Under the pieces are notes generated by a model that saw only the letters and a list, made by a program, of their open reading frames with translations, searched no databases and had not been told where the DNA came from. Both the position numbers and the translations under genes were made by a program. Below, piece after piece: positions 21,050 to 31,639 of a DNA stretch of 64,000 nucleotides (the first letter of the stretch is position 1; every line of letters starts with the position of its first letter). Source of the DNA: Sinohyriopsis cumingii (lineage: Eukaryota; Mollusca; Bivalvia; Unionida; Unionidae); contig CM068828.1 in NCBI GenBank assembly GCA_028554795.2, positions 5,611,720-5,675,719 on the forward strand. Reading direction: 5' to 3'.

Positions 21050-21334
21050 ATGAAAAAGATAAAGATTATAAAACTGGAGACTAATTCCTTATTAAACGTA
21101 GATTACAAAATCTTAAGTGAAATCTCCTCAAGAAGAGTTTTGAAAAAAAGTAGTACATGTATTTCTAGAATTATAAATATAAATCTAAGTTTGAAGAAGA
21201 TGGATATTCAACACTATATTCTGACTAAACAGTCTACAGTTGATTATTTAAACGAACAAAGTCATAAAGGAGTTATGATACTACATGACAAAGCCATTGA
21301 TAGACTTACAGAAAACTATTTAGATAAAATATAA
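21050..21334 (+). CDS. EVE-2 plus-strand ORF of unknown function (94 aa)
   Basis: The ATG lies about 12 bp after TATATATAAAG. The product is basic and helical with no known domain; its C-terminal part (GVMILHDKAIDRLTENYLDK) shares an ILHDK motif with the divergent gene of EVE-1 (7337-7212). It may be a separate small gene or the start of the following replication relic; about 900 bp of broken frame separates them. Confidence 0.35.
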   Translation: MKKIKIIKLETNSLLNVDYKILSEISSRRVLKKSSTCISRIININLSLKKMDIQHYILTKQSTVDYLNEQSHKGVMILHDKAIDRLTENYLDKI

Positions 21335-22099
21335 GAACAATTTGCTTTCCGAAACAATTCCGAAAATGGACCAAAATCCTGTATACCAAAATCTTTTCAA
21401 GAGGGAAAAGTGGAGAATTTGAAACAGAACGATCAGTGAGGCAGGGCTGCTCCACTACCCATCCACCCACCCCCGTCCATTCTATTATACGCCATATCAG
21501 TACTGGCTCGAAAATAAGAAATAGTACGAATAACAAGGGTATCGAGATGCCGAATCGAAAACAGGATCAAAAAATGCTCCAACATTGCTGATGATTTTAC
21601 AAACCTTATAACCGATTCAAATCCTTTAAGCATCTGCTAAAGGAATTAGAATTTTTTTTTGAATGCCTCTGGATAAAAAAAGTAATCATGATAAACGAGA
21701 AATATTGCTAATAGGAAACTGGCGAGGGAATCATCTGTAACTACCCCACGTTTAATTAAAAAGACGGTAAAATCCTTAGATAATACCTCTGAAAAAATGC
21801 AACGGTAAAAAACTACAAAAGCTTGAGAGAGAAAAAGACAGAAGAGAACACCGCAGTTTCGGCACTAACGCCACTTAGAATTATGGAGCCAACTCAGTAG
21901 CAAAGACATACGTATACAGTAACACTAGCTTTATTATGAAATCAATTGATATATACTATAAGTGGCTTGACAAAATAGACCGGTTGATTATCAACTAGTT
22001 ATTAAATAGGGACACTACATTACTATCCGAAGGAATATTTATTAAAGAGAAAAGAAGAAGAGAGGATTAATATGCCTAACCTATATTAGTTGGGCTTCA

Positions 22100-23130
22100 C
22101 GCTAAGCAAACTGGATCGGTCTTGCTATTTCACTGAGATGATCAATTTATTCTGCCATTTGGAGTTCTTTATCGGAAGGAATCACTCCAGCATGCTATGA
22201 AAAAGATTGCGGTAAAATATAACGGCGACAACGATGATTTACTCGTTAATTGATTTACAGCGTCGTCCGTTGTGGCTCAAATACTGTCCTACTCCAAAAG
22301 AATTTCTCGATGATGTATCACAATCTTGTGTTGAGTTTGGCTATGTCGGTCTTTGGAACACAAAATATAATTCCTCCGACATGATTTCTGTTGACAATAT
22401 CGCCAGTTATCCGGCGGCTTTTCTTGGACTTGTCAAGTGTCATCGCTATTTTGAAAGATTCGGGCACCCAAAACATGAAATGACACGAGTTGCAATCAAC
22501 GGACCTCTACCAAATATCGATCTAACTGGATTTGCCGAGAGTGAACCATTCGAGTTTGCAGCGAGTATTCATCCTGTGACACCAATTTGGTTTGGTAGAC
22601 TCTTTAATAAACCGGATACCAGTGGCAATCTCAACGACTGTTGCGTAAAAAATCAGCGTGGTTGGTCTCCAATAGTGCTTTTACGATACATGCCCGATGC
22701 TAAGATTCTCACATCACTAACTGTAACCTCTGAGATAATTTAATACAAATCACACAAATATGTTTGGTTACTACAAGACGACAAAGATATCTGCAGAAAT
22801 ATTATTGGTAAGTTTACTCAGGGTTCATCATCTGATAATGCACGTCATTGCACAAGATTAATCATTGATCCAGCCGAATTAGATTTTGTTGTCAAGGACA
22901 CAGCGTCGCGAGGTGTGTTGGTGTCACGGATAAATGCAATCATGCAAGATGGAAAAAATGTAGGTACAATAGTTATCCACTACGAGGGCATTTGAGATCA
23001 TCTGTGTTGGCATCCTCATCTATAAACCCATTATTGATGATCAGCTGATTTCCCAATGACGCATTTAGAGTCGTCACCGATTCTTTTTATATTAGTCGTT
23101 GTAAAATGGATCTTGTGAAACCATTTATCG
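22100..23130 (+). pseudogene. DNA polymerase-like palm segment of a replication gene
   Basis: The longest frame (22234-22743) includes VDNIASYPAAFLG (residues 53-65), which resembles the D..SLYP motif A of family B polymerases, then GPLPNIDLTGFAE and IHPVTPIWFGRLF. The next frame carries LRSSVLA (about 22.99 kb), and 23067-23093 encodes RVVTDSFYI, resembling motif C (D-x-D-S variant with T-D-S). Motif A, an LR..-type helix and motif C in this order support a palm domain. Stops at 22741 and about 22996 and frameshifts disable it. It differs from the PolB on the other strand. Assignment is inference from motifs. Confidence 0.45.
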
Positions 23131-23269
23131 AAGAAGACACAAGATGTGTCAACTAGGGTTCATGGCGAATAAACACGAACAAATACGTAAATATTAAGAG
23201 TCGGCTGACGTTAAAAAGCACCATATATTTATTAACATAACGATATCAAATAACTAGATATATCACTGT

Positions 23270-24210
23270 CTGTCTAAATGGTCCAGGTGGTTTTGGTAGA
23301 ACAACACGCGTGATAGAATTATTAAAAAACTATGATATGATTGTTTTGACGCCAACTCACTGACTTGCCAGAGCGATGAGACAACGTGGCGACAGCGCAT
23401 GCACGTATCATAGTTTCTTTAGTTGGCGAGGTGATGCATGGACGTCCGAACAAATGGGTGAGAAATATATCCCGAAAATAGTTACCTGGATGAGATTTGT
23501 ACAGTATCCAAAGAAGCATTACAGATATTTCTTGACTGATTATCAACAAAATCTACTGTAATTATCATGTGTGGCAATCATGGACAACCTCCGCCGTTTA
23601 CAGGTTAATCAACACACGAATGGTTGATCAACTATGTTGGCCACTATGATGAAGTTTTGTACGACCATCGATCACAGGATGAACAACTGCAACAACTGAA
23701 ATCGTTAATCAGATTAGAAACTGACAAAATTCAGTCTGAAATACTGCGTACCATACTTTCAGAGACTCCAATGTCAGATTTCTGAAACTTATGGCGCCCT
23801 AACGATCCAATAGTTGTATCCAGGAAAAAACGTTCGTTATTCACTTCAACGTAAAATATTTGAGCTTGACGAGTAAACATTTCCGGATCAACTGGTTCCA
23901 TTATGTTATCGACCAACAGATTACACGCAGACAAAATATACTTATTGGTATTCCGGCAGTAGACACCGTAGGTGTCCGCCAAAAAACAAAAGCTCGGTTT
24001 TGATGATATCGTTGAGGTTCCAGTAGAGGCTGTACAACAGGCGTTGTCATTAAATCCACTGTACTGGACCCTGGGATAGGATATGTAATAAGACATCATT
24101 CGTCTCAGGGGTCAACAATATCATATACCAATATTTTGGATTGTCGATGATCGCATCGAATGGTCAAATTTAATTTCTCTGGCTGTGTCTAGAATAACAA
24201 AAATATCTCA
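23270..24210 (+). pseudogene. SF1 DNA helicase segment (Pif1/RecD-like)
   Basis: Helicase motifs occur in order on the plus strand across three frames: Walker A-like GPGGFGRTTR (23280-23309, Lys replaced by Arg), a YHSFF motif Ia-like stretch, DEI (23489-23497, other frame; motif II), NHGQPPPFTG (about 23.58-23.6 kb; motif III Q), a QG.T-like motif V region and LAVSRI (about 24.18 kb; motif VI-like). SF1 helicases unwind DNA with ATP. The Arg in Walker A, plus stops and frameshifts, make it inactive. It follows the polymerase-like segment by about 150 bp on the same strand, suggesting one ancestral multidomain protein. Confidence 0.62.
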
Positions 24211-24324
24211 GTTACGCAGGGTTGTCTACGTGCTGAAGTTGTCAGCAGCAGTGGCTCTGCCACCGCCCGTCACAACAACGTCACCAGGAATTATCAACGC
24301 AGTGAAGAAAAAGATTAGCTGGTT

Positions 24325-24560
24325 ATGCGAGATGACAAAAACGAATTACGCCAGTTTGATTTGGAAGTGGAGTTTGTAATGATACTGAAACAACGACAAA
24401 ATAATCACTGCGCCTGCTGTAACACAACATTGTTGTGGAAATATTTTCCTAACGGCATAAGACAATTCACAATAGTAGTCTCGGTCACACACACGTATTT
24501 TTGCGTGCCGCATTTTACATATTTTAGTGTAATCCATCCCCGGTAGTTTGAACGTAGACA
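24325..24560 (+). pseudogene. HNH/endonuclease VII-like C-terminal segment
   Basis: The frame following the helicase contains NNHCACCNTTLLWKYFPNG (cysteines from 24409) and RQFTI, the first half of a Cys-type HNH fold; a shifted frame then reads SLGHTH, which could supply the HNH histidines. It is convergent with, and overlaps the 3' end of, the minus-strand gene ending near 24560. Short and degraded, so the call is tentative. Confidence 0.38.
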
Positions 24561-25413
24561 GCTACTCTAACGTGATCGTAAAATAATTAAGAAATGATGT
24601 TTTGTATTTTACGCCGTTTGCATCCATCATATCACACTTGTGAATTGCTGTGTCTATTACGGATGTTTGAAACAGTTTTGCATCAGGTTTCTTCTGATTC
24701 AGCTGAACTAAGGCAACGATTTTACGTTTAAGATCATCGTTTGGTCACGTTAATATTTCTCCATCAGATCCCTTAGATGTCTTTGTTCAGATCTTTTTGT
24801 ATCCGATAATAAGCGGACTAATACCGAAGTAATGTGATTTAATATATTTATCACTCCAGGATGTATTTACCCCCACCCCGAAATATATCATCATAGAACC
24901 ATACCATGTAATCTTTATCATCTGTCTTGTTCTCTACTTTCCGGTAGGGAGGGTCTACCTTAACATACCATTGCAAATTTGTTCTATAATGATTGATCTG
25001 GTGGGGGTGGTCCAATATAGATTGGCCCTTCCCAGCACGGTTCTGATCGACTTATATATGTCAACGGCGTAATTAGGCGTCGCTATTTCAATGGCTTCAC
25101 TCAGCGTTGGCTCGTGTACTTTCATAGAGATCTTTGTTTCTTTTCCTGCTCTTTATTTAATTCTGCATTGAAGTTCCTCAATGAATTGCTCAATTTTAGT
25201 ATGATCCTGTTGGAATGGTAGCGGGGATGTTCCAGCATTGACGTTGTGCGAGAATACCAGTGAATTATTAGCGTCTAATCCACCAACTGATTTTTCTCTG
25301 ATATTTGGCCAACTATAATAAAGTCTTAATAGTGCCCGTGTCATTTCAATTGACCGACTATTAGGGGCTTTTATCGGAGTTGGAAAACCAATATCGACTT
25401 CTGGATGTAACAA
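24560..25413 (-). pseudogene. EVE-2 structural-type gene, homologue of 33646-34500
   Basis: The minus-strand frame from 25413 includes DANNSLVFSHNVNAG; further on, shifted frames contain KVHEPTLSEAIEIA and NDDLKRKIVALVQLNQKKP. The same three landmarks occur in order in EVE-3 (NNSLVFANKSKDDGTP, TVHEPTLSAAIEIN, DSDLKRKIIETIQHLNE), so the two are homologous at about half identity. No known domain is recognised; location after the fibre gene suggests a virion component. Several frameshifts and stops are present. Confidence 0.5.
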
Positions 25414-25419
25414 AGTAAC

Positions 25420-26760
25420 TGGGTTCGATTATGGATTTACAACATAACACTTTTTATGTGATACAAATAAAATGTTTCCTGATGAATGACGTGAATGAGA
25501 AAAAGCTTCGATTAATACGTGCGTGTATATGATTCAGATATTGGAAAAATTAACAATCCGCAAGAACCTAATAATACAACAAAATGAAATACAAATAAAT
25601 GACCTTACACAGTAAAAGGATAAAGCTGAGTGATTCAGTTATTTCACACGACGAAAAGAATAACGTGTTTTACTCAAATAGTAAAAAACGTGGTACTATA
25701 TTGATATAGTAAAATGTATTCACTCAGACAGTGAAAAATGAGGTATTTTACTCAAATAGTAAAATGATGAAAACAAAGGGACAGACATACAACATATCTT
25801 TACAATCCCAAAACACTGGGTATTACAAACCCCAGAATTAGCCCATGGCTAAAAAGATTACATGTATGGAGTTACACACTCCGTCACCAGCACACTTACC
25901 TACCGGTCACACTGGTCAATAAAGCAGAGAGTATTTCAGGCAGTCACTGACCAGCATTCAATTCCTTGGTCAATCAAGAAATCAGCGAACACAAATCGGT
26001 CAGCAACGCCCGATCACCGGCTACTTGACCAGCAACACTGTTCACTCATCTCTTCGACTGCTATGGTTCAGCTTCACAGCTGCTATGGTCAGCTTCTATG
26101 GTTAGCTCTACAGCTGATACCACGTCGACTCCAATCAGCTGAAAATACATCTAAAACCGTATACTATGCATGGCACTGGCATATCCGATAAAACGTAATG
26201 ACATTATATACGGTAAGCTATACAGATTACATTATAGACACAATAATTGCAAAACAATACACAGGTTCTAAAGTGAACCTACCCGTGCCCGATAAGAATC
26301 ATACGGTACTAAACGTCCCTTAAAAATGCAACTCTATATTGCTAATATAAATCTCTTGCTAAGTCACAAAAATAAAAATATTTGCATTATACTACATAAG
26401 CCGAAGCTACATAGAAAATATACAAAAATAAACGTGGTAGTACAATAGTTATAAACTAAACACAAGGAATTAATGAATAACTCACATACTTCTACAGCTT
26501 AAGATGTGCAAGTCCTTAAAGTAGACTGCTTACTGAAAGACGTTCCGTAATGTGTTCATTTAGTCTTACGGTGAAGCAAGTATGCACAGACGATGGTACC
26601 ATACATCGTCTGTGTGCTGGAAGTATTCGATTCTTCCTGTCGAAAGCATTTCGCACGTGCGGCATAGGATGTACCGAACTCACTGTTTCAAAATATTGTA
26701 CAATATACATAAATCACCATCGGGTATCGTTGTATACAAAAAACGAAACCCGAGTATATG
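25420..26760. other. Non-coding insert or spacer in EVE-2 with serial short palindromes
   Basis: No convincing gene. Four short inverted repeats follow one another at 25668-25686, 25694-25711, 25719-25735 and 25746-25764. A further hairpin, GCACAGACGATG...CATCGTCTGTGTGC, lies at about 26584-26616. The Ser/Thr-rich frame at 25862-26191 is judged a chance ORF. EVE-3 has no counterpart at this place, so this may be an insertion. Confidence 0.4.
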
Positions 26761-26763
26761 TAT

Positions 26764-27156
26764 TTAATAAATAAAAGGATATATATAGCTTCTTAACACT
26801 GGCTGTGTTGATGTTGCTGTTGTCATTGTGGTAGTCTGCGGTGTTGTGTTAGCGATGATCTGTTCCAGTAATGTGGTTATTTCTGCGGTCATTGTTATCT
26901 GTATGGCTGATTCTGAATATGGCGCTGGCAACGTCGGCAACGGTGTGTTAGCGTTCTTGTGATACCGATAATAAATATCATTAATTGCAGCAAATTCATT
27001 GTCTGATATTGCATCATCATTTATCCCCGCTGATAGTATCGGTGATATATGTATACACGCTATGTCGCAGCTTAAGCTATTTCTGTGTTTCTGCAATTTT
27101 TTTAAATAGTACATGTATATATATTTTTCAAGTTTATATTGAGTATACCAGAACAC
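26764..27156 (-). pseudogene. EVE-2 small gene after the fibre, homologue of 34470-34640
   Basis: The frame contains ILSAGINDDAISDNEFAAIN then a Thr-rich tail (TTPQTTTMTTATSTQP). EVE-3 has LLSTSLGDGQISNGEFANMI at the matching place, so the segment is conserved between the copies. In EVE-3 a hydrophobic stretch precedes it. The real start is unclear (the N-terminal 30 residues of this frame are AT-rich and low in similarity). Function is unknown. Confidence 0.4.
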
Positions 27157-27269
27157 CTACAACAACACACACCGATTCCAATCATAGGCGGTATCACGTA
27201 CGTCGCTGATAATGTGCCAATTTAAGTCGTTGCTTCAACGACCACCGAGGAAACTGCGTATACAGTATT

Positions 27270-28570
27270 GTCGAAGACGAATTATTCGTCTGTGATATTT
27301 CTTCTTTTTTTATAATGTGCTCGTCGCTGATTTCTTCCATCGATAACTTCCCCGTACATGCTTGATTGTACCGAAAGGATTGTGTGGTATTCATTATGTG
27401 CTATATTACTATACCAAGTAATCAATTCCAGACGCCACCGATATATCGCTGATCTTACTTCTTCCAATTCTGGAAGCAGTGTGATTATTTTTCCGATCTT
27501 TTGATTTAACACGAATGCGACGGTTACGGAAAATCTATCAGCAAATGGACTAAGTGAACTTGTTCCTTTAATCTCAGATTTAGCTGGGCCAAACACGGAG
27601 AGCCTATACAATCCTGCAATATCAGCGGAATATTTGAGTAAGTTGTTTTCCGGTTCCCATGTTCCCGTTCCAGACGCTACTGTGGATACCATGTCTATAC
27701 CATGTTGATGAGCGGAGAAGTGGAAATTACATCATCGGCTGTATTTTTTATTTTTTCGACTTCGGTTTTTATCGAATTGATTCTTGAGTTGAGTTGGTGA
27801 GCTCATTGTTAATAATTTCGATTGTTGTTCTAAGTTGACTATATCAGCAAGTTGTGCATTAATTTCAACGATCTTAATGCTGTTGACCGGTGGGTTTCCA
27901 AAGAAATTATCTAAGGTTCTATTTATTTTTCTACGAAAATTCACAAATGCCGATACATGATTAGTATACTCAGATCTAAACGTAATCATTCCACCGTTGA
28001 ATGTAATTAACAAGATCATCATCATATTTATTCTTTGCATCGTAATTGTTTGATTCTGTTCCTGTCAAAAAACCAATGTTATTTCCGCTCATGTTGAGTG
28101 AACCAGTCGTTGCATAACCTGTTTTAGAAACACATTTTTTAAATCTTTGATCTGATCGTGGAATTATTGTCCACGTATTTTTTGTTGCGACGTCGTCGTC
28201 TGATTTTGATTCTCTCACATTGATAATTGTATTTCTGCTCATGTTGAGATCTTCATACATTATGTCTTCAGTTCTTCTATCACGTCCAGCAATCTCTCCC
28301 ATGATTGTTAGATATGAATTCCTCGATTTATTAATTTTACCGATTTTAGTAAACACTACTACGTTATGTTCGGTCGCGCATGGAACTGGTAGAATAATAT
28401 CTGTCATCGAGATATTGCACTTCTTTAACTGCCCTTGCTGATCCTAAAAATCAACAACCTCGTTTGTGTCAATATCGGCGAGATGCAAAAGATCAGCACG
28501 TTCATCTAGTGTTGCATATTTGGATAAATCAATATCACGCTGGGGCTTGCCTTTAGCAGATCTGTAAATA
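27270..28570 (-). pseudogene. Fibre-like protein of EVE-2
   Basis: Minus-strand fragments in order: DLSKYATLDE (28.53 kb), TDIILPVPCATEHNVVVFTK (28407 on), LNMSRNTIINVRESKSDDDV, TGSLNMSGNNIG, FRSEYTNHVSAFVNFRR and finally ASGTGTWEPENNLLKYSADI with GLYRLSVFG (27.6 kb). Repeated LNM..N.I..(G)...(S)DDA..K units are known from trimeric phage tail-fibre-like shafts, and the Trp/Tyr-rich end suits a globular head. The parallel gene in EVE-3 has the same layout. Role inferred: host attachment structure. The shaft is interrupted by a frameshift near 28.05 kb and stops. Confidence 0.55.
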
Positions 28571-28589
28571 TATATCATTATGAACCATT

Positions 28590-28960
28590 AACCTGTTTAA
28601 AATGACGTGCGGTATAATAGGCACTACTCTATGAGGCTTCGCTGATGACGTTCACACGGCATTAAGTACAGCAAGTACTTCTGGACCTCATATTGATGGA
28701 ACCGTTATAGTCTGCGTTGGTAATGTTCAATACCAGATTGGTATGTCACCAACTAAGCCACTATGTCGTAAATTGTTTTTGATGGCGCCAATCAATACGA
28801 ATCAAAACAGACAACTCACGTGGTTAAACCGCGTATGCAAGCCAATGAGTACCAGGACGTAAACTTCCATCGAGATTAACGATACCTGTTTTAACACGAT
28901 TTGGTTTTTCAGGTAATTGATCACGCATGCAAACACCTCTGAATTTTTTTTTCATTTTTA
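28590..28960 (-). pseudogene. Adenain-like cysteine protease of EVE-2
   Basis: The minus strand at 28944-28850 reads FRGVCMRDQLPEKPNRVKTG and then GPGTHWLAYAV, where the His of GTHW is the expected catalytic residue of adenovirus-type (C5) maturation proteases found in Polintons and adintoviruses. A stop follows and later parts are in other frames; the catalytic Cys region cannot be placed with confidence. It sits between the pX-like remnant and the fibre gene, exactly as in EVE-3. Confidence 0.58.
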
Positions 28961-28984
28961 ATCGCCGAGCTTATTTAAGTAAAT

Positions 28985-29145
28985 CAAAATTGGACATGGG
29001 TGCTTTAACGAAGCGTCCCCAGCAGTCTTAGACCTTGACCATATCGAGTTCCTTGTAATCTTAGACCGTGTTCCTTTTTTGAGGTGTGTGTGCCGTGTCC
29101 AATTGCGTTTTTCAGTGGCATACCGGTAGCTGTTCCGACGGCATC
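28985..29145 (-). pseudogene. pX-like tail fragment of EVE-2
   Basis: DAVGTATGMPLKNAIGHGTH aligns with GAVGTAAGMALKKATGQGFK of the EVE-3 pX-like gene, including the underlying DNA. Only the C-terminal third remains; immediately upstream the sequence is PolB exonuclease-domain code, so the gene is truncated at a rearrangement joint near 29150. Confidence 0.5.
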
Positions 29146-29164
29146 AAATGATAGATCCCTCCGT

Positions 29165-31194
29165 GCTTCATGCACATTTCTCGGAATTGTTCCATAGCAA
29201 CGTCATAAAATGTCCACGTCGGAACGACAGTACCTTAACATTTATTCCCGAACGCCGATGGGGTCAGAGGCGTGAGTCTGGTACCAAGCGTTGAAAGCTT
29301 TTCTTTGTCCGATGCGCACGTTGCTGGGGTCGTAGTAGTGAGCCTCATGCCAATGGGGTAGAACGGCGTGTTGATTTGGCCTCGGTACTGAAAAAGTGCG
29401 GAAATAACGTTTGGCCATTTCTGTCATTCCAAACGTTTTAGGCATTCGACTCAAAGGCATGGCCATGTAACTCATCGAATCAATAAACTGCACTTGTCCC
29501 CCTTGGATGGAAATTTGGCTCCGTTCAAAGTCACTTTTGGACGTTCGGTACTTTGTTCAGTATAGTTTCTCAAAAGAAAATGTCCATTGTATCCCGAGCA
29601 ATTCTGAGCCATTACCGTGGCATGGCGATCACAATCTCCGTAACGTTCGATGTCCTCTTGGCTCCACGTCTCGTCGAAGGGGTCTAAGATCCATCGGGCA
29701 TAATCTTTCAGCGTGTTAGGTCCCCGAAAGATTTGTTTACGTCCTCCAGGAATCTTGCTGCAGTGAGGGCAATAACTATAGATGGGTTCTTGAATGCACT
29801 TCTCACACGCTCAATGAGCCACACAGAAATTAGGAATGTTCTCTTGCATGGATTCGAAATAGAAAATGATGAAATTGCCTTTCTCCTGTTCATCGTCTTC
29901 CTCTACGATTTGGCGACAAATGTGACATGGTTTCTTTCCTGGACATACGTGTAACTTGGCATTAATGGTACGTATGCCACGTCCACAAGTAGGGCACAAT
30001 CTCAGGAGCTGACAAACACTTTTCTTCTGTGAACCTTTCGTCTTCAGATGTTTTTGTTAATAGGTAGGGTTGATGAAAGTGTTCCGACAAGCAGAGCAAT
30101 GCACTCGTTCTTGTCCTTCGCCCAGACAGGATTGAGAGCCCAAATATCCTAAGCATTTCGATCCACAATGATTGTGTTGCTCCAGATTGTTATAGCCATA
30201 GTCACATTTCTCACACTAATAACTGTATCCCATGAATCCGGTGATACTGGTAATGGCATCGAAATGTTGATCGTGATGATAGACGGGAATGTATTTTCCG
30301 TCTTTGAAATGTTTGCCTCGAAACAACAGAGGTCTGCGCACTTCTTGAGGATGCACTTTCAATGTGAAGCGTGGAGCCAAGAAGTCTTGCAATTTTTGCC
30401 TTTCAGGAATGCCACAGGGTGTCTCTTACGATAACCCCGCTTGATGTAACAAGAGTTCTGCTTCTCTTCAATGTTTGGCTCGATCCGATTTTTGAATAGT
30501 TTTCCATGCTCTTTTCCATTCTATCGTGTCGTTCTTGTCGGCATATGTTCTTCTCACGACGACGGCACATACTAAACACATCTTGTCTTGAGGGTTGTTA
30601 ATTTGGAAGAGGCTCGTTTGGGTGCTACGAGGGACGTCCACCAATAAGACCGTTTTGCGTCCGGTCCCTTGCGGAAGAGACACGTGGGTCATTAACAGTG
30701 TCGCTTTTCCATCGGTGAAACTTGTCGTTGGATTATTGCACGTGTTCAGTGTTTTCGTTGACTTTGGAAGGTGTCAGTTCTGCCGTGATGAATAGAAAGT
30801 CTCAAGCGATCGTCTTCTTTGGCTTCACATTGTCGTTTCGGTGTGGTTAAGAAAGAATCCCACACCTCGGCGATGAACATTTCTGCTTTCTTCAATGGTG
30901 CTTCGGACTTGTGAAATCTTCAAACTTCCTCGTGTACGTGTAAGCCATAGTTCTAAATTTTCTAGAGGAGCGCTTTTCCGTCTCTCGAATGTGGTAGTAC
31001 TTTTCAGGGTTTACTGGTTGTGAAATTTGGTTGGGTGTAGACTGTCTGGGTCTGGATTCTTGCTCACCCATTTCGTCTTCAAAATCGCTGGTGTGAATTT
31101 GAGCCATGACTTCAGCTACTGTGCGAGGCAATAAATCACGTTTCTGCCTCTTGATGTCATTGTCTTCCCCCACGAAATTATGTGATAGTTTCAT
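29165..31194 (-). pseudogene. Family B DNA polymerase (Polinton/adintovirus type), N-terminal and exonuclease part
   Basis: From the ATG at 31194 (MKLSHNFVGEDNDIKRQKRD) fragments follow in order: NNPQDKMCLVCAVVVRRTYA (about 30.6 kb), zinc-ribbon cysteines CPTCGRGIRTINAKLHVC and CHICRQIVEEDD (29996-29900), the Exo I block FIIFYFESMQE (about 29.86 kb), and MPKTFGMTEMAKRYF (29.44 kb) with YCRSDVDIL (about 29.23 kb). Such polymerases replicate virus or Maverick DNA, usually by protein priming. Exo I normally reads D-F-E; here the Asp is Tyr (29861-29859), which would abolish proofreading. The palm domain is absent: the frame ends at a joint with pX-like sequence. Many frameshifts are present. Confidence 0.65.
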
Positions 31195-31269
31195 CTTGAC
31201 TGCAAAAAGTCAAATGACTACATTTTAAATGCAATGGGACCCTATATCCATGTCCGCTTAGTGTATTCC

Positions 31270-31277
31270 TATATAAA
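31270..31277 (+). promoter_or_regulatory. TATA box of the zinc-knuckle gene
   Basis: TATATAAA followed by GGG, 54 bp before the ATG at 31331, in the 136-bp gap between the divergent PolB and zinc-knuckle starts. Confidence 0.5.
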
Positions 31278-31330
31278 GGGCCAATGTCATCCCTCCCAGT
31301 GTTCAAATCACTCTCAAATCGACCAGAACG

Positions 31331-31603
31331 ATGGAAGAACCAACACAAAGAGAACGTCTGATCAGAGCTTTGCGAGGTGTCATAAGAAAGTTTTCTTCAG
31401 ACAAGCAGTGGGACTACTCCCCCTCCTTTAGAGATAAAAGCCAAGATACTTGCTGTATCTGTTAGAAGGAAGGGCATTGGGCCACATAGTGTCCAGACCG
31501 CCAAAAAAGCAAGATAGGCAACAGAAGAGACCAAAGTCAAGATATTTGTAATCATTGTCAAGAGAAAGGACATTGGTCTTCAGTCTGCTCTAATAAACAA
31601 CAG
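31331..31603 (+). pseudogene. EVE-2 tandem zinc-knuckle protein, divergent from PolB
   Basis: The frame starts MEEPTQRERLIRALRGVIRK, has WDYSPSF and then two CCHC-type units: C-x2-C-x4-H-x4-C at about 31451-31494 and CNHCQEKGHWSSVC at about 31546-31587, ending at TAG (31601-31603). The first unit is interrupted by two in-frame TAG codons (31463-31465 and 31487-31489). A Lys/Arg-rich stretch in other frames follows to about 31840. CCHC knuckles bind single-stranded nucleic acids. The divergent pairing with PolB suggests a replication or packaging partner, but this is inference. Confidence 0.5.
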
Positions 31604-31639
31604 TAGCAAAAGGAAGCGAAGGGTTCGGAGCAGGAAAAT

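Noticed and set aside
25862-26191. 109-codon plus-strand ORF in the EVE-2 spacer
   Set aside because: Composition driven by GGTCA/CAGC-rich sequence, no motif, no homologue in EVE-3.
30168-30434. Plus-strand ORF inside PolB
   Set aside because: Antisense to PolB fragments; no independent support.
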